DNA of 44,121 bases from an uncultured Acetatifactor sp. (GCA_910577665.1 CAJTOJ010000033.1:1-44121), one strand, 5' to 3'. Numbered from the stretch's first letter, positions 1 through 8,226 are shown. The notes: generated by a model not told the origin, from the sequence alone. A program made the numbers and translations.

Positions 1-22
1 TTGCCCGACTAAAGCCCGACCC

Positions 23-41
23 GTCCGGCAGTCAGCCGGAC
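23..41 (+). terminator. possible terminator hairpin of an upstream gene
   Basis: A perfect 7-bp stem (GTCCGGC and GCCGGAC) closes a 5-nt loop. A T-run follows only about 14 nt later (55-60), so it is at best a weak intrinsic terminator for a gene lying before the window. Confidence 0.3.
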
Positions 42-108
42 AGGGAACGGCAAAATTTTTTAAACTTCTTTTACTTCTTTATCTCACATGAGCAAAGTAA
101 CAGGAAAA

Positions 109-140
109 GTAACAGTTCAATGCCCTGTCTGAACTGTTAC
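109..140. repeat. perfect inverted repeat of the GTTCA/TGAAC hairpin family
   Basis: Two 11-nt arms (GTAACAGTTCA at 109-119 and TGAACTGTTAC at 130-140) are perfect complements around a 10-nt loop. Arms with the same core, GTTCAG facing CTGAAC, recur at 4591-4673 and 35066-35111, so this is probably one member of a dispersed palindrome family that may also act as a terminator. No T-run follows this copy. Confidence 0.6.
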
Positions 141-229
141 AAGGAAAAACACCAGGATAGGGAGTCTGCCGTAGGAAAATTTTAAGAAAAAAGCAGGAAA
201 ACCATAAGGAAAATAGTTATCAATGGTGC

Positions 230-235
230 TATACT
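230..235 (+). promoter_or_regulatory. candidate -10 element for the vanR-like gene
   Basis: TATACT sits 41 nt before the chosen start at 277. No good -35 hexamer lies 16-18 nt upstream, as expected for an activator-dependent promoter such as an autoregulated response-regulator operon. It also argues against translation starting at the GTG at 223, which lies upstream of the presumed transcription start. Confidence 0.35.
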
Positions 236-276
236 ACACCCGTCAGAAAGGTACAATGCAGAAGGGTGGCAACCAA

Positions 277-984
277 ATGGACATTCACATTTTAGTGGTA
301 GATGATGAGAAAGAACTTGCAGATATCATAGAATTATACCTTACAAATGACGGCTATACTGTCCACAAATGCTACAACAGCAGGGAAGCCCTGGCCTTTA
401 TCGGCAATGGGAATCTGCATCTGGATCTTGCCATACTGGATGTCATGCTGCCAGATGGGGATGGTTTCCAGATATGCAGGAAGATCCGGGAGGAATCCTA
501 TTATCCAGTGATTATGCTTACGGCAAAGGTGTCAGATGGGGATAAGATCAAGGGACTGACGCTGGGGGCTGACGATTATATCACCAAGCCTTTCAATCCA
601 TTGGAACTTGTGGCCAGGGTGAGGACACAGCTACGGCGCTACATGCAGTACAATCATTCTGCTCCCAGGCAGGAGAAATGTCCCAGGGAGTATGATATCC
701 GGGGACTTGTGATCAATAGGGACAGGCACAAATGTTACCTGTTCGGACGGGAACTGCAGTTGACACCCATGGAATTCTCAATCCTCTGGTACCTCTGTGA
801 ACACCAGGGAATTGTGGTTCCTTCCGAAGAACTATTTGAGTCCGTGTGGGGAGAAAAGTACCTGGATAATAACAATACTGTCATGGCCCATATAGGCCGT
901 CTTCGGGAGAAAATGGGTGAACCTGCCAGAAATCCGAAGTTCATCAAAACAGTATGGGGGGTAGGATATACCATTGAAAAGTAG
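277..984 (+). CDS. VanR-like OmpR-family response regulator
   Basis: DNA-binding response regulator of the OmpR/PhoB class, expected to be phosphorylated by the kinase encoded next to it. It has 235 residues. The N-terminal receiver domain starts VVDDEKELADIIELYL, has the phospho-acceptor Asp55 in ILDVMLPDG and the conserved Lys in DDYITKPF. The C-terminal winged helix (about 130-235) ends NPKFIKTVWGVGYTIEK, which is very close to VanR. The start at 277 is preceded by GAAGGGTGG at good spacing; upstream in-frame starts (223, 256) overlap or follow the promoter without a better site. The gene overlaps the kinase gene by 11 nt. No vanHAX-type resistance genes follow, so the family resemblance does not imply glycopeptide resistance. 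Confidence 0.93.
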   Translation: MDIHILVVDDEKELADIIELYLTNDGYTVHKCYNSREALAFIGNGNLHLDLAILDVMLPDGDGFQICRKIREESYYPVIMLTAKVSDGDKIKGLTLGADDYITKPFNPLELVARVRTQLRRYMQYNHSAPRQEKCPREYDIRGLVINRDRHKCYLFGRELQLTPMEFSILWYLCEHQGIVVPSEELFESVWGEKYLDNNNTVMAHIGRLREKMGEPARNPKFIKTVWGVGYTIEK

Positions 985-2098
985 GAATCATGAAGCATTC
1001 AGACACCTTGCCAGGAAGATTCTGATACATACAGTATGCCTGTTGGGTATGGCCACTGTTATGATCTATGGCATCTATAACTTTCTATTTGAGGCCGGCT
1101 TTTCAAGGATGATACCGTCCTTTTTCCAGAATGTTTTCGGTATGGAGAAAGATGCTGCTGTCAGCTTCTATGAAAGGGCATTCCGCCGCCATATGGATCT
1201 TATCATCCTTCTGTCTATGGCAGGAATATTTTTTTTATTTCTTCATATTTACCTTCGCTATTTTACCAGGTATTTTGAACAAATCAGTAAAGGTATGGAC
1301 AATCTGATGCTGGATATTCCCGGAGAGGTCTCCTTGCCTGCAGAATTGCTGCCTATAGAACGTAAAATGAACTTGCTGGGACATATCATTGACCGGCAGA
1401 AAAGTGATATGGCATTGATGAAACAGCGAAAAAATGACATGATTATGTACCTGGCCCATGACTTGAAAACGCCACTGGCTTCCTCCATCAGTTATTTGAA
1501 TCTGCTGTTGGAAGAGAAGGCGATATCAGAAGAACTGCGTGAAAAATATCTCTCCATTTCCTTAGCCAAGAACCAGCGGCTGGAGGATCTGCTCAACGAA
1601 TTCCTGGAGATTGCAAAATACGATCTATCCCACATTGTCCTGCAATGCAGCAGGATCGATCTCTCCAGGCTGCTGGAACAGCTTGTATTTGAATTTCAGC
1701 CCATTCTGGAACAAAAGAAGCTGACCTGCCGGCTGGATATGGGGGAACATCTTGTACTGGAATGCGATGTGGACAGGATGCAGAGGGTATTCGATAATCT
1801 CCTGCGGAATGCAGTGCTTTACAGTCAGGAGGGAAGTCAGATCACCGTTACTGCCGAATACAAGGAAGGGGGACTGGAACTGCAATTTGCCAACCATGGA
1901 GACACCATTCCACAGGAGAAACTGGATCGGATCTTCGAGCAATTTTATCGGCTGGATGCAGGGCGCAGTACAGATGGTTCCGGCCTGGGGCTTGCCATTG
2001 CAAAACAGATTGTTACGCTCCACGGAGGTACTATCACAGCGGCCAGCAGACAGGGAATGACAATATTTACTATAAAAATACCGCAACCAGCCATGTAA
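974..2098 (+). CDS. VanS-like membrane sensor histidine kinase
   Basis: Two-component sensor kinase partner of the preceding regulator, 374 residues, starting with TTG inside the end of the regulator gene as in vanRS operons. Two transmembrane segments (about residues 16-40 and 74-95) enclose a short extracytoplasmic loop of roughly 35 residues. The dimerisation/phospho-acceptor helix carries His162 in YLAHDLKTPLASS. The ATPase domain has the N box (NLLRNAVLYS), a short F box region (FEQFYRLD) and the G2 box (GSGLGLAIAKQIV). The small extracellular loop suggests sensing at the membrane or through a partner such as the ABC transporter that follows, which is an inference. Signal unknown. Confidence 0.93.
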   Translation: MKSRNHEAFRHLARKILIHTVCLLGMATVMIYGIYNFLFEAGFSRMIPSFFQNVFGMEKDAAVSFYERAFRRHMDLIILLSMAGIFFLFLHIYLRYFTRYFEQISKGMDNLMLDIPGEVSLPAELLPIERKMNLLGHIIDRQKSDMALMKQRKNDMIMYLAHDLKTPLASSISYLNLLLEEKAISEELREKYLSISLAKNQRLEDLLNEFLEIAKYDLSHIVLQCSRIDLSRLLEQLVFEFQPILEQKKLTCRLDMGEHLVLECDVDRMQRVFDNLLRNAVLYSQEGSQITVTAEYKEGGLELQFANHGDTIPQEKLDRIFEQFYRLDAGRSTDGSGLGLAIAKQIVTLHGGTITAASRQGMTIFTIKIPQPAM

Positions 2099-2318
2099 AA
2101 ACTGTGCAGTAAAGGGAGTTTTCTTGTTCATTTTGCAAGACATTAGTACTGCAGGTATGAGCCTGGCTCTGGGACATGCTGGCAGATATCAGCGACTGTA
2201 TGCTGTGGGAAAACTGTAAGAAAGTCCATAAAAAAAATTCAAAATATGGTATGTGTATACAAGAAAAGAGATCCTTTGTATCTGGTACAATAATTGTATC
2301 AAGGCAGGGGATTTTCTT

Positions 2319-2347
2319 TTGACACTTCGATTTTTTACGAATAAGAA
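2319..2347 (+). promoter_or_regulatory. promoter for the ABC transporter genes
   Basis: TTGACA (2319-2324) and TAAGAA (2342-2347) are 17 bp apart, about 70 nt before the ATPase start. Upstream at 2274-2301 lie a TTGTAT-CTGG-TACAA inverted repeat and a second TTGTATC, a possible regulator site. The rest of the stretch 2099-2417 shows no gene. Confidence 0.5.
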
Positions 2348-2417
2348 ATGTTCTTGGAGGATCCTGCATATCTGCCCTGGAAAGGTATCAGAAGATTGGA
2401 AGGAGGAGGTATTTTCC

Positions 2418-3320
2418 ATGGAACTATTGTTGGATCATGTGTCTAAAAGCTTCAAGGATAAGCATGCAGTGGAAGATTTCTGTCTGGAATTGACTCCAGG
2501 TGTCTGGGGGCTGTTAGGAGCTAACGGAGCCGGCAAGACCACTTTGATGCGGATGATTGCAGGAATTCTGCACCCTACTGCAGGAGAGGTGGTATATGAC
2601 GGTGTACCCATCCGAAAACTGAGGGAAAGATACCGGAATATATTCGGATATCTGCCCCAGGATTTTGGTTTCCCCAGGGAGTTCTCTGTTAAGGAATATC
2701 TGATGTATGTGGCGGCCCTAAAGGGGATACCAGGGCAACAGGCCAGGCAGCGGATTCGGGAGTTGCTGGAGCAGGTTTCCCTGTCAGGTGTGAGCCACAA
2801 GAAAATCACCAGGCTTTCCGGAGGTATGAGGCGCCGGGTGGGTATTGCCCAGGCCCTGCTGAATGACCCGGAGGTATTGATCCTGGATGAACCTACCGGA
2901 GGTCTGGATCCTGGCGAGAGGGTGCGTTTTCGGAATCTGCTGTCAGAATTTGCCCAGGATAGAATTGTATTGATTTCTACCCATATTGTTTCCGATGTGG
3001 AATATATTGCCACCTGTCATGCCATGATGGGGAACGGAAAATTGCTGGCAACTGGCACCACGGAGGAACTGGTCAGCCAGGTGGAGGGCAGGGTGTGGAA
3101 CTGTATGGCTACGGCAGACAGGGTGGCGGAATATGAGAACAGATTGCAGGTCATCAGTCTGCGGAATGAGCCGGATGGCAGGGTGAGCATCCGGTATCTG
3201 GCAGATAATCCCTGCACTGGCGATTCCGTGACAGTGATGCCCCGTCTGGAAGATCTGTATCTGTGGATGTTTCCCCGGAATATGGCGGGGGAAATAGGCA
3301 GGGAGGAGGTATCGGCATGA
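2418..3320 (+). CDS. ABC transporter ATP-binding protein
   Basis: Nucleotide-binding subunit of a two-component ABC exporter, 300 residues, cytoplasmic and bound to the permease encoded next. Walker A is GANGAGKTT, the Q-loop region is GYLPQDFGF, the signature is LSGGMRRRVGIAQALL, and Walker B with D-loop is VLILDEPTGGLDPGER; the H-loop His is in ISTHIVSDVE. The C-terminal 80 residues are the extension typical of the CcmA/BcrA-type family. The start was chosen because AGGAGGAGGT precedes ATG 2418; the open frame continues upstream but across the promoter. The gene overlaps the permease start (ATGA). Position after a VanRS-like pair suggests antibiotic or peptide export or sensing, but the substrate cannot be read from sequence. 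Confidence 0.93.
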   Translation: MELLLDHVSKSFKDKHAVEDFCLELTPGVWGLLGANGAGKTTLMRMIAGILHPTAGEVVYDGVPIRKLRERYRNIFGYLPQDFGFPREFSVKEYLMYVAALKGIPGQQARQRIRELLEQVSLSGVSHKKITRLSGGMRRRVGIAQALLNDPEVLILDEPTGGLDPGERVRFRNLLSEFAQDRIVLISTHIVSDVEYIATCHAMMGNGKLLATGTTEELVSQVEGRVWNCMATADRVAEYENRLQVISLRNEPDGRVSIRYLADNPCTGDSVTVMPRLEDLYLWMFPRNMAGEIGREEVSA

Positions 3321-4561
3321 GGATTCTGGGATTGGAACTAAAACGGGTATGGCTGGCAAGGCGTACCTGGATCCTGCTGGTATTGGCGCTGTTGCTGTCT
3401 GTGCTTCTGGCTTATTTGCCAGTGACTTACTGCTACAGCAACGGTACAGATGAGGCAGGAAACCCGGTGAACCTTACGGGGCTGGCTTCCATTGCCTATG
3501 AGAAGGAACGCCAGGCCTCGGCGGCCGGCCTGGTGACACCGGGGCGGGTCCGGGAGGCTGTGGAAACCTACCAGGATTGTCTGAGGGCATATGGTGTCAC
3601 AGAGTCCTACGACTTGCCGGAAGGAGTCTATGAGCGGGAGATCCTGCCCATTGCACCCCTGCTCCATGGGGTAAAGGAGGCTTTTGCAGATCCGGATACA
3701 GGTATGGCACCTGCGCTGATGGAGATTGAGCCGGCCATGCTGGAAGACTATTATGCCACCTGTGAGGAACGGATTGTTTCCTTGATGGCCATGGAATGTC
3801 CCGACAGTCTCCAGGCACAGCACAAGGCAGTGGAAATGTATGACCGGGTGGGGAAACCATTTACGGTCTATCCCGGTATGAATTCTACAGTGATGGATTA
3901 TCAGAACATCATGGGGTTTCTGGTACTGTTGTGCTGTGTGGTCATGGCGGCACCGGTGTTCTCTGCCGATTACCAGTCCGGGGCAGACGATATCCTGCGC
4001 TGCACCCGGCATGGCAGGATGAGGCTGGGGGCTGCAAGGGTGGGGGCTGTGCTCCTCATCAGCGGCACCGGGTTCGGGATCTGTGCTATGGCATATATCC
4101 TGGCGGCTGACAGTCTTTTTGGATGGGACTGCCTGGGGACATCCATTCAGATGACATATTCCATTGTGACGCTTGCTGATATAACCATAGGGGAACTGCA
4201 ATGGATTTTCGCTGCTGCCGGGCTCCTGTCGGTGCTGGCCTCGGTGAGTTTTACCCTGTTTCTCTCTGCCAGGTGCAAGAGTATGGTCATGTCCCTGGCG
4301 GCAGCGCTGGGATTCTGTATGGCGCCGGTGGTGGTCTGCATGGCCATACCCGGGGCGGCAGGCGCCTGGATCTGCAGTATCCTGCCAGCCAGCGGCACCA
4401 GCATACAGGCCAGCTTTCTATACGCTTTAACGGATTTTGTTTTCTTACAGGTGGGGGAATGGGCAGTATGGACCCCTGTGGCCATGGTAGGGGCCTGTAT
4501 CCTGGAGATACCACTGTTTTCTTTTTTGGCGGTCCGCTCTTATGCCAGGGGCAAAGTTTGA
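3317..4561 (+). CDS. ABC transporter permease
   Basis: Integral membrane partner of the preceding ATPase, 414 residues. A first transmembrane helix (about residues 17-36) is followed by a large extracytoplasmic domain of roughly 160 residues rich in Glu and Tyr, then five to six further hydrophobic segments (about 200-410). This plan (one helix, large external domain, then a helix bundle) matches the ABC-2 class of exporters. ATG 3317 lies within the ATPase stop (ATGA), preceded by GGGAGGAGGT, so the two genes are translationally coupled. Substrate unknown; the external domain gives no recognisable family. Confidence 0.85.
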   Translation: MRILGLELKRVWLARRTWILLVLALLLSVLLAYLPVTYCYSNGTDEAGNPVNLTGLASIAYEKERQASAAGLVTPGRVREAVETYQDCLRAYGVTESYDLPEGVYEREILPIAPLLHGVKEAFADPDTGMAPALMEIEPAMLEDYYATCEERIVSLMAMECPDSLQAQHKAVEMYDRVGKPFTVYPGMNSTVMDYQNIMGFLVLLCCVVMAAPVFSADYQSGADDILRCTRHGRMRLGAARVGAVLLISGTGFGICAMAYILAADSLFGWDCLGTSIQMTYSIVTLADITIGELQWIFAAAGLLSVLASVSFTLFLSARCKSMVMSLAAALGFCMAPVVVCMAIPGAAGAWICSILPASGTSIQASFLYALTDFVFLQVGEWAVWTPVAMVGACILEIPLFSFLAVRSYARGKV

Positions 4562-4582
4562 AGGGAATGGAGATTTTCTTTA

Positions 4583-4673
4583 AAGTAAAGGTTCAGCCCG
4601 CGCCATTCGTAAAGCCGCGCCCAAGGCGCTTTTCGCTGCTTCGCAGCTTTCTTTACTCATGGACTGGCTGAAC
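4583..4673. repeat. structured intergenic repeat (clover-like hairpin, GTTCAGCC/GGCTGAAC)
   Basis: Outer arms GTTCAGCC (4591-4598) and GGCTGAAC (4666-4673) are perfect complements; just outside the left arm and inside the right arm AGTAAAG pairs with CTTTACT. Two internal hairpins are visible: GCGCC-CAA-GGCGC and GCTGC-TTC-GCAGC. TTTT follows, so it probably terminates the ABC operon. Shares its core with the hairpins at 109-140 and 35066-35111. Confidence 0.6.
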
Positions 4674-4751
4674 TTTTGATATACAAGTTGACCAACAAAT
4701 CGGGCCATTTACCGTCATGGTGCCCAAAGATAAAAAATCACGGTTATGGTC

Positions 4752-4780
4752 TTGACATTCCAGGTCTGGAGGTGTAAATT
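4752..4780 (+). promoter_or_regulatory. promoter for the Tad operon
   Basis: Consensus TTGACA (4752-4757), 17-bp spacer, TAAATT (4775-4780). It is the only good sigma-A promoter between the ABC permease and the first Tad gene. The leader to the ATPase would be about 225-275 nt; apart from the doubtful short ORF at 4888 I see no gene in it. Confidence 0.55.
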
Positions 4781-4887
4781 TAGATTCACTTAACACGAAT
4801 CGATGCAAGCATCTTATTCATCTTGTTTTTATCGGCTGGATCGGCCAGGGGTACGCATTCATATTACAGGAACCGAAGGAAATGCAA

Positions 4888-5007
4888 ATGCGCGGTATTT
4901 TTGACGGAACCGGGAGGAAACCGGCACCAGAATCTTTACCAGGCAGGGTATTGGTGCAGGGTAGTATCATGCAGGGCACAGGGAACAGGACAAGGCCAGG
5001 GAGGTAG
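4888..5007 (+). CDS. possible 39-codon leader ORF upstream of tadA
   Basis: Short ORF with AAGGA seven nt before its ATG, ending in a TAG that lies just after GGAGG of the next presumed ribosome binding site. The product (starts MRGIFDGTGRKP) resembles nothing I recognise. It could be a translated leader coupling into the ATPase gene or a chance ORF. Confidence 0.2.
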   Translation: MRGIFDGTGRKPAPESLPGRVLVQGSIMQGTGNRTRPGR

Positions 5008-5061
5008 GACAACATCAGAACAGAATATGGAGCCGCCGGGGACAGCCTGCTGCAGGAACTT

Positions 5062-6153
5062 GTGGAAGATTACACCACCCAGAAGCAGCAGTCACTGATG
5101 CAGATGAAGAAAGGCCAGCTATCCAAGGAGGCTTTTCTGGCAGAGGCGGCAGGCCACATAGCCAGTTATTACCACTTGCCGGAGCAGGCGGCCGGGAAAC
5201 TGCTGGGGGAATTCGAGAGATATATTTTCGGGTACTCCAGGCTTTCGGGGCTGATTGACGACAGGACGGTCTCCGACATACGGGTGGTCAGCTATGACAA
5301 TATCCGCATCAAGAAAAAGGGGCAGAGGATGGCGGCAGATGTCACCTTTTCCTCCCCCAGGGAGTACAGACAGTTTATTGATTACATTGCTACAAGGAAT
5401 CAGGTTAATATTTCTAATCTCAATGCCATTCAAAGGTTCACGGACAACGAGAGCCATCCGGATTTTATCTTAAGGTTCACGGTTTCCATGCCTCTCGTCA
5501 ACACGTACAGCGAACCTTATCTATGCATCAGGAAAGTTCCAAGATATTTTCCGCAGATGAAGGATCTGATCGAACAGGAGATGATGGACCGGGAGACAGC
5601 ACAGCTTCTGGTATCGCGGTTCAGACAGGGGTCTACGCTGATTGCCGGGGGTAATTCCTCCGGGAAGACTACCATCCTCAACGCCTTGAAGGAGACCCTG
5701 CCTAACAATATGGCAGTGCTGGTGGCCCAGCAGGCAGATGAACTGACCACACGGTTCCATCCGGATATGATGTTTCTTCATTCACTGCCCGGTGCCGGAG
5801 AACAGCAGGTCAGCTATGACCTGGAGCATATCAGCATTGCCGGGCTGACCATGGATGTGGACTTTTTTATCATCGGGGAGGTGAAGGGGGCGGAGGCGTT
5901 GTACCTGTTGAATGCGGCCTACACCGGGCAGATCTGCGCTGCTACCATACATGCTCCTTCTGCGGACCGGGCCACGGATAAGCTGGTGGACTATGCTATG
6001 TATGAGAGCCGCTATTCCAGGGATGAACTGATGAAGATGATGGATTGCTTCCAGACCCTTGTGTTCATGGAACATTACCGGGTGAAGGAAATTTTCACCT
6101 GTAAGGGCTGGGACGGGAAGGAAAGGAGGCTTCTGTATGAGAGGATCCTCTGA
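5062..6153 (+). CDS. tadA: CpaF/TadA-family pilus assembly ATPase
   Basis: Secretion ATPase that powers assembly of Flp pili, cytoplasmic hexamer expected at the TadB/TadC membrane platform. 363 residues from GTG 5062, shorter than usual CpaF proteins (about 400-470), so most of the N-terminal extension is missing. The N-terminal domain (about 55-180) contains DRTVSDIRV; Walker A is GGNSSGKTT (about 196-204); the Walker B/His region reads FFIIGEVKGAEALYLL and AATIHAPS. Start is uncertain: the strongest ribosome binding site, GGGAGGT (4999-5005), points not at GTG 5062 but at an in-frame ATC at 5014, which would add 16 residues. The frame is closed by TAG at 5005. Downstream genes complete a Tad locus. 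Confidence 0.88.
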   Translation: MEDYTTQKQQSLMQMKKGQLSKEAFLAEAAGHIASYYHLPEQAAGKLLGEFERYIFGYSRLSGLIDDRTVSDIRVVSYDNIRIKKKGQRMAADVTFSSPREYRQFIDYIATRNQVNISNLNAIQRFTDNESHPDFILRFTVSMPLVNTYSEPYLCIRKVPRYFPQMKDLIEQEMMDRETAQLLVSRFRQGSTLIAGGNSSGKTTILNALKETLPNNMAVLVAQQADELTTRFHPDMMFLHSLPGAGEQQVSYDLEHISIAGLTMDVDFFIIGEVKGAEALYLLNAAYTGQICAATIHAPSADRATDKLVDYAMYESRYSRDELMKMMDCFQTLVFMEHYRVKEIFTCKGWDGKERRLLYERIL

Positions 6154-6264
6154 CAGGTCCCGACCCGTGCGTGGCCCATAAACAGAACAGCTTATAGCAG
6201 GGGGATCTGGTGGAAAGTGTTTGAAAAAAGGCTCTGTGTTGACATGGGGAAGGAGGACAAAGGG

Positions 6265-7206
6265 ATGGAAATGGGGATGCGGATTGGAATACTGATCAGT
6301 CTGTTTACCGGGTTTTTCATGCTATTTTATAAGATGCGGGTGATGGGCCATGTGATGGAATTCCTGCGCAGGACCAGGTGGGACATGGATATGGCTTCCC
6401 GGCAGAGGAACCTGGCGGGCAGGCGCAGATTGCTGGAACTACAGAGAGACCATTCCCCGCTGATGGCCCTGGAGCAGAGATTACAGTACAGCGGCTTAAA
6501 ACTACGGTATCCGGGGCTGAAGGCAGAGTGGTGGATCGCGGGTAATGTAGTGACGGCAGTGGCAGTGTTCCTGGTGGGCTTATTGTTTGGAGGTATAGGG
6601 GCAGCTTTTGTGTCTGGGATCCTGGCAGTGGTGGCAGGGTATCTGTGGCTGCGGCTGCTATGTATAGCCAACTTGCGGCGGGTGAATGGCAGTCTCATGA
6701 AGCTGCTGGACTTTCTGGGCAATTACAGCATCACAGCAGCAGAGGTCACTGGTGTCTTCGAGCAGGTAGCCAGATATATGGAGGAACCCATAAAAAGTGC
6801 GCTGGATACCTGTAGCTATGAGGCACAGACCACTGGGGACGCGGGCCTGGCGTTGCTATCCATGGCAGAGCGGATCGAACATCCCAAGTTCAAGGAACTG
6901 GCCCGCAACATGGAAATCAGCCTTCGGTACTGTGCGGATTTTTCTGCCCTGGTTACAAGCAGCAAAAGGAGCCTGCGGGAATACCTAAGGGTTACCCAGG
7001 AGCGCAAAGGAATGCTGCGGGAGGCACTGGTCAATATGGCCCTTCTGCTGGGCATGTCGGTGGCAGTGCTCTTTACGGTGGGACATCTCATTGACATATC
7101 TGTGTGGTGGCTGCTTACCGACACTGTGCCGGGACGGATGGGGCTGTGTGCGCTGGCGGTGATATTCGGGTTGTTTGCCGGGCAGATGCAGAAAGTCCAG
7201 GGTTGA
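6265..7206 (+). CDS. tadB: TadB-like type II/IV secretion platform protein
   Basis: Inner-membrane platform protein of the Tad apparatus with a GspF-type (T2SSF) domain, 313 residues. Hydrophobic segments occur at about residues 5-22, 90-130 (two helices separated by a glycine turn) and at the C-terminus (about 250-275 and 290-310); the cytoplasmic T2SSF helical domain lies between (about 135-245, including TGVFEQVARYMEEPIKSAL). ATG 6265 was chosen because AGGAGG precedes it by 8 nt; earlier in-frame GTG 6217 and ATG 6244 lack a comparable site. Sits 111 nt after the ATPase stop and is followed by TadC. Confidence 0.85.
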   Translation: MEMGMRIGILISLFTGFFMLFYKMRVMGHVMEFLRRTRWDMDMASRQRNLAGRRRLLELQRDHSPLMALEQRLQYSGLKLRYPGLKAEWWIAGNVVTAVAVFLVGLLFGGIGAAFVSGILAVVAGYLWLRLLCIANLRRVNGSLMKLLDFLGNYSITAAEVTGVFEQVARYMEEPIKSALDTCSYEAQTTGDAGLALLSMAERIEHPKFKELARNMEISLRYCADFSALVTSSKRSLREYLRVTQERKGMLREALVNMALLLGMSVAVLFTVGHLIDISVWWLLTDTVPGRMGLCALAVIFGLFAGQMQKVQG

Positions 7207-7226
7207 TGGAAGGGAATGTACAGTGC

Positions 7227-7360
7227 GGTTTCGGTAGACTGCTGTGGGCCAGCCTCCATGCCTTTGGCAGGTTGTGAACATCTTCTGAACGCCTGGTTTT
7301 TGTTTATGGTGGAACATTGGGATGCATGGGGGTTTAGGACAAGGGTATTTGCAAGATGGG
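7227..7360 (+). repeat. dispersed repeat, copy 1 (between tadB and tadC)
   Basis: About 130 bp resembling 26758-26910. The 5' block (7239-7260, CTGCTGTG then GCCA, CCT, CATG) matches the other copy at 19 of 22 positions; the middle has AGGTTGTG in both; the 3' block has a 22-nt exact match at 7312-7333 (TTATGGTGGAACATTGGGAT then GC), extended by TGGG and GTTTA. CAGCCT and AGGTTG inside it can pair. It lies inside the operon just before the tadC ribosome binding site. Confidence 0.6.
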
Positions 7361-7386
7361 GGCTATATACAGAGAGGAGGAATCGG

Positions 7387-8226
7387 GTGAGGGAAGAACA
7401 GATTGTAGTGGCATTGCGGCTGTTGCCCTGGATAGCGGCAGGGCTGACTTTTCTGTTGTTTGTGGTGCTGCGGCGGGGGTATCACCCGGAGAGAGTAGTG
7501 TTTGGGGCGTTTCGGGAATTGTCTGGACTGGTGCGGCAGCGACAGAAAGGAAGCAGCTGGTACCGCCGGTCCAGGCAGTGGCTGCTTCGAAACGGGGCCA
7601 CCTTCCACTATGGACAGAAGATGGACCCGGAACATTTCCTGGCAGTGCGTATGCTGCTTACCTTGGGAGGCGTGGCAGTATTGTGGCCTGTTGGGTGGGA
7701 ATGGGGGCTGGCGGCAGGGTTACTGCTGTTTTTCCTGCCCTGTGGAATGCTGGTCTACCTGAACGGCCGGGACAATGAGAAACTGCTCCCGGAGCTGAAG
7801 CTGGTCTATCACGCCCTGGAGATCCAGATCCGGGCAGGGGTTTATGTGACAGATGCATTGGCAGAATGCTATGGAAGTGTGCAGCAGGAACGGCTAAGGA
7901 GCGCTTTGCTGGAGCTGGCAGGGGATATTGTGATGAAAGCAGATATCTATGAGGCCCTGGACAGGTTCCAGGGGAAATTCGACAACCGGTATATTGATTC
8001 TTTGTGTATCACCATTCTCCAGGCCCTGGAGTCAGGACAGGCCCTGGAACTTCTGGGGGACATCGGAGAGCAGATCAAGGACATGGAGGAGACGGTTCTG
8101 GAACGGAAAAAAGCAGCCTTGGACCGGAGCATCACTTTTTACCAGCTGGGTGTACTGGCAGTGGTGCTGGGAATAGCCCTATATGCCTGCGTTACTTATA
8201 TGTTCGGGGCTGCAGCAGGGTTCTGA
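7387..8226 (+). CDS. tadC: TadC-like type II/IV secretion platform protein
   Basis: Second T2SSF membrane protein of the Tad platform, 279 residues, partner of TadB. An N-terminal helix (about 10-27), a pair of helices around 95-130, a cytoplasmic helical domain (about 140-245, including ELKLVYHALEIQIRAGVYVT and LESGQALELLGDIGEQIKDM) and a C-terminal helix (about 252-275) match the family. GTG 7387 was chosen because GAGGAGG lies 6 nt upstream. The frame is open further upstream (to 7216), but that part is the dispersed repeat and has no homology to TadC, so it should not be annotated as protein. Confidence 0.85.
   Translation: MREEQIVVALRLLPWIAAGLTFLLFVVLRRGYHPERVVFGAFRELSGLVRQRQKGSSWYRRSRQWLLRNGATFHYGQKMDPEHFLAVRMLLTLGGVAVLWPVGWEWGLAAGLLLFFLPCGMLVYLNGRDNEKLLPELKLVYHALEIQIRAGVYVTDALAECYGSVQQERLRSALLELAGDIVMKADIYEALDRFQGKFDNRYIDSLCITILQALESGQALELLGDIGEQIKDMEETVLERKKAALDRSITFYQLGVLAVVLGIALYACVTYMFGAAAGF

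Noticed and set aside
223..276. N-terminal extension of the VanR-like regulator
   Set aside because: It overlaps the -10 element and lacks a ribosome binding site; the family start aligns with 277.
2253..2417. 55-codon extension of the ABC ATPase
   Set aside because: It spans the TTGACA promoter and has no homology to ATPases; AGGAGGAGGT marks 2418.
277..4561. Vancomycin resistance cluster
   Set aside because: No vanH, ligase, vanX or vanY gene follows the VanRS-like pair.
4823..5098. 91-codon ORF overlapping the start of tadA
   Set aside because: It overlaps tadA in another frame, has no ribosome binding site and its composition is unlike a protein.
7216..7386. TadC N-terminal extension MYSAVSVDCCG...
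   Set aside because: It is the translated dispersed repeat; GAGGAGG and family alignment put the start at 7387.
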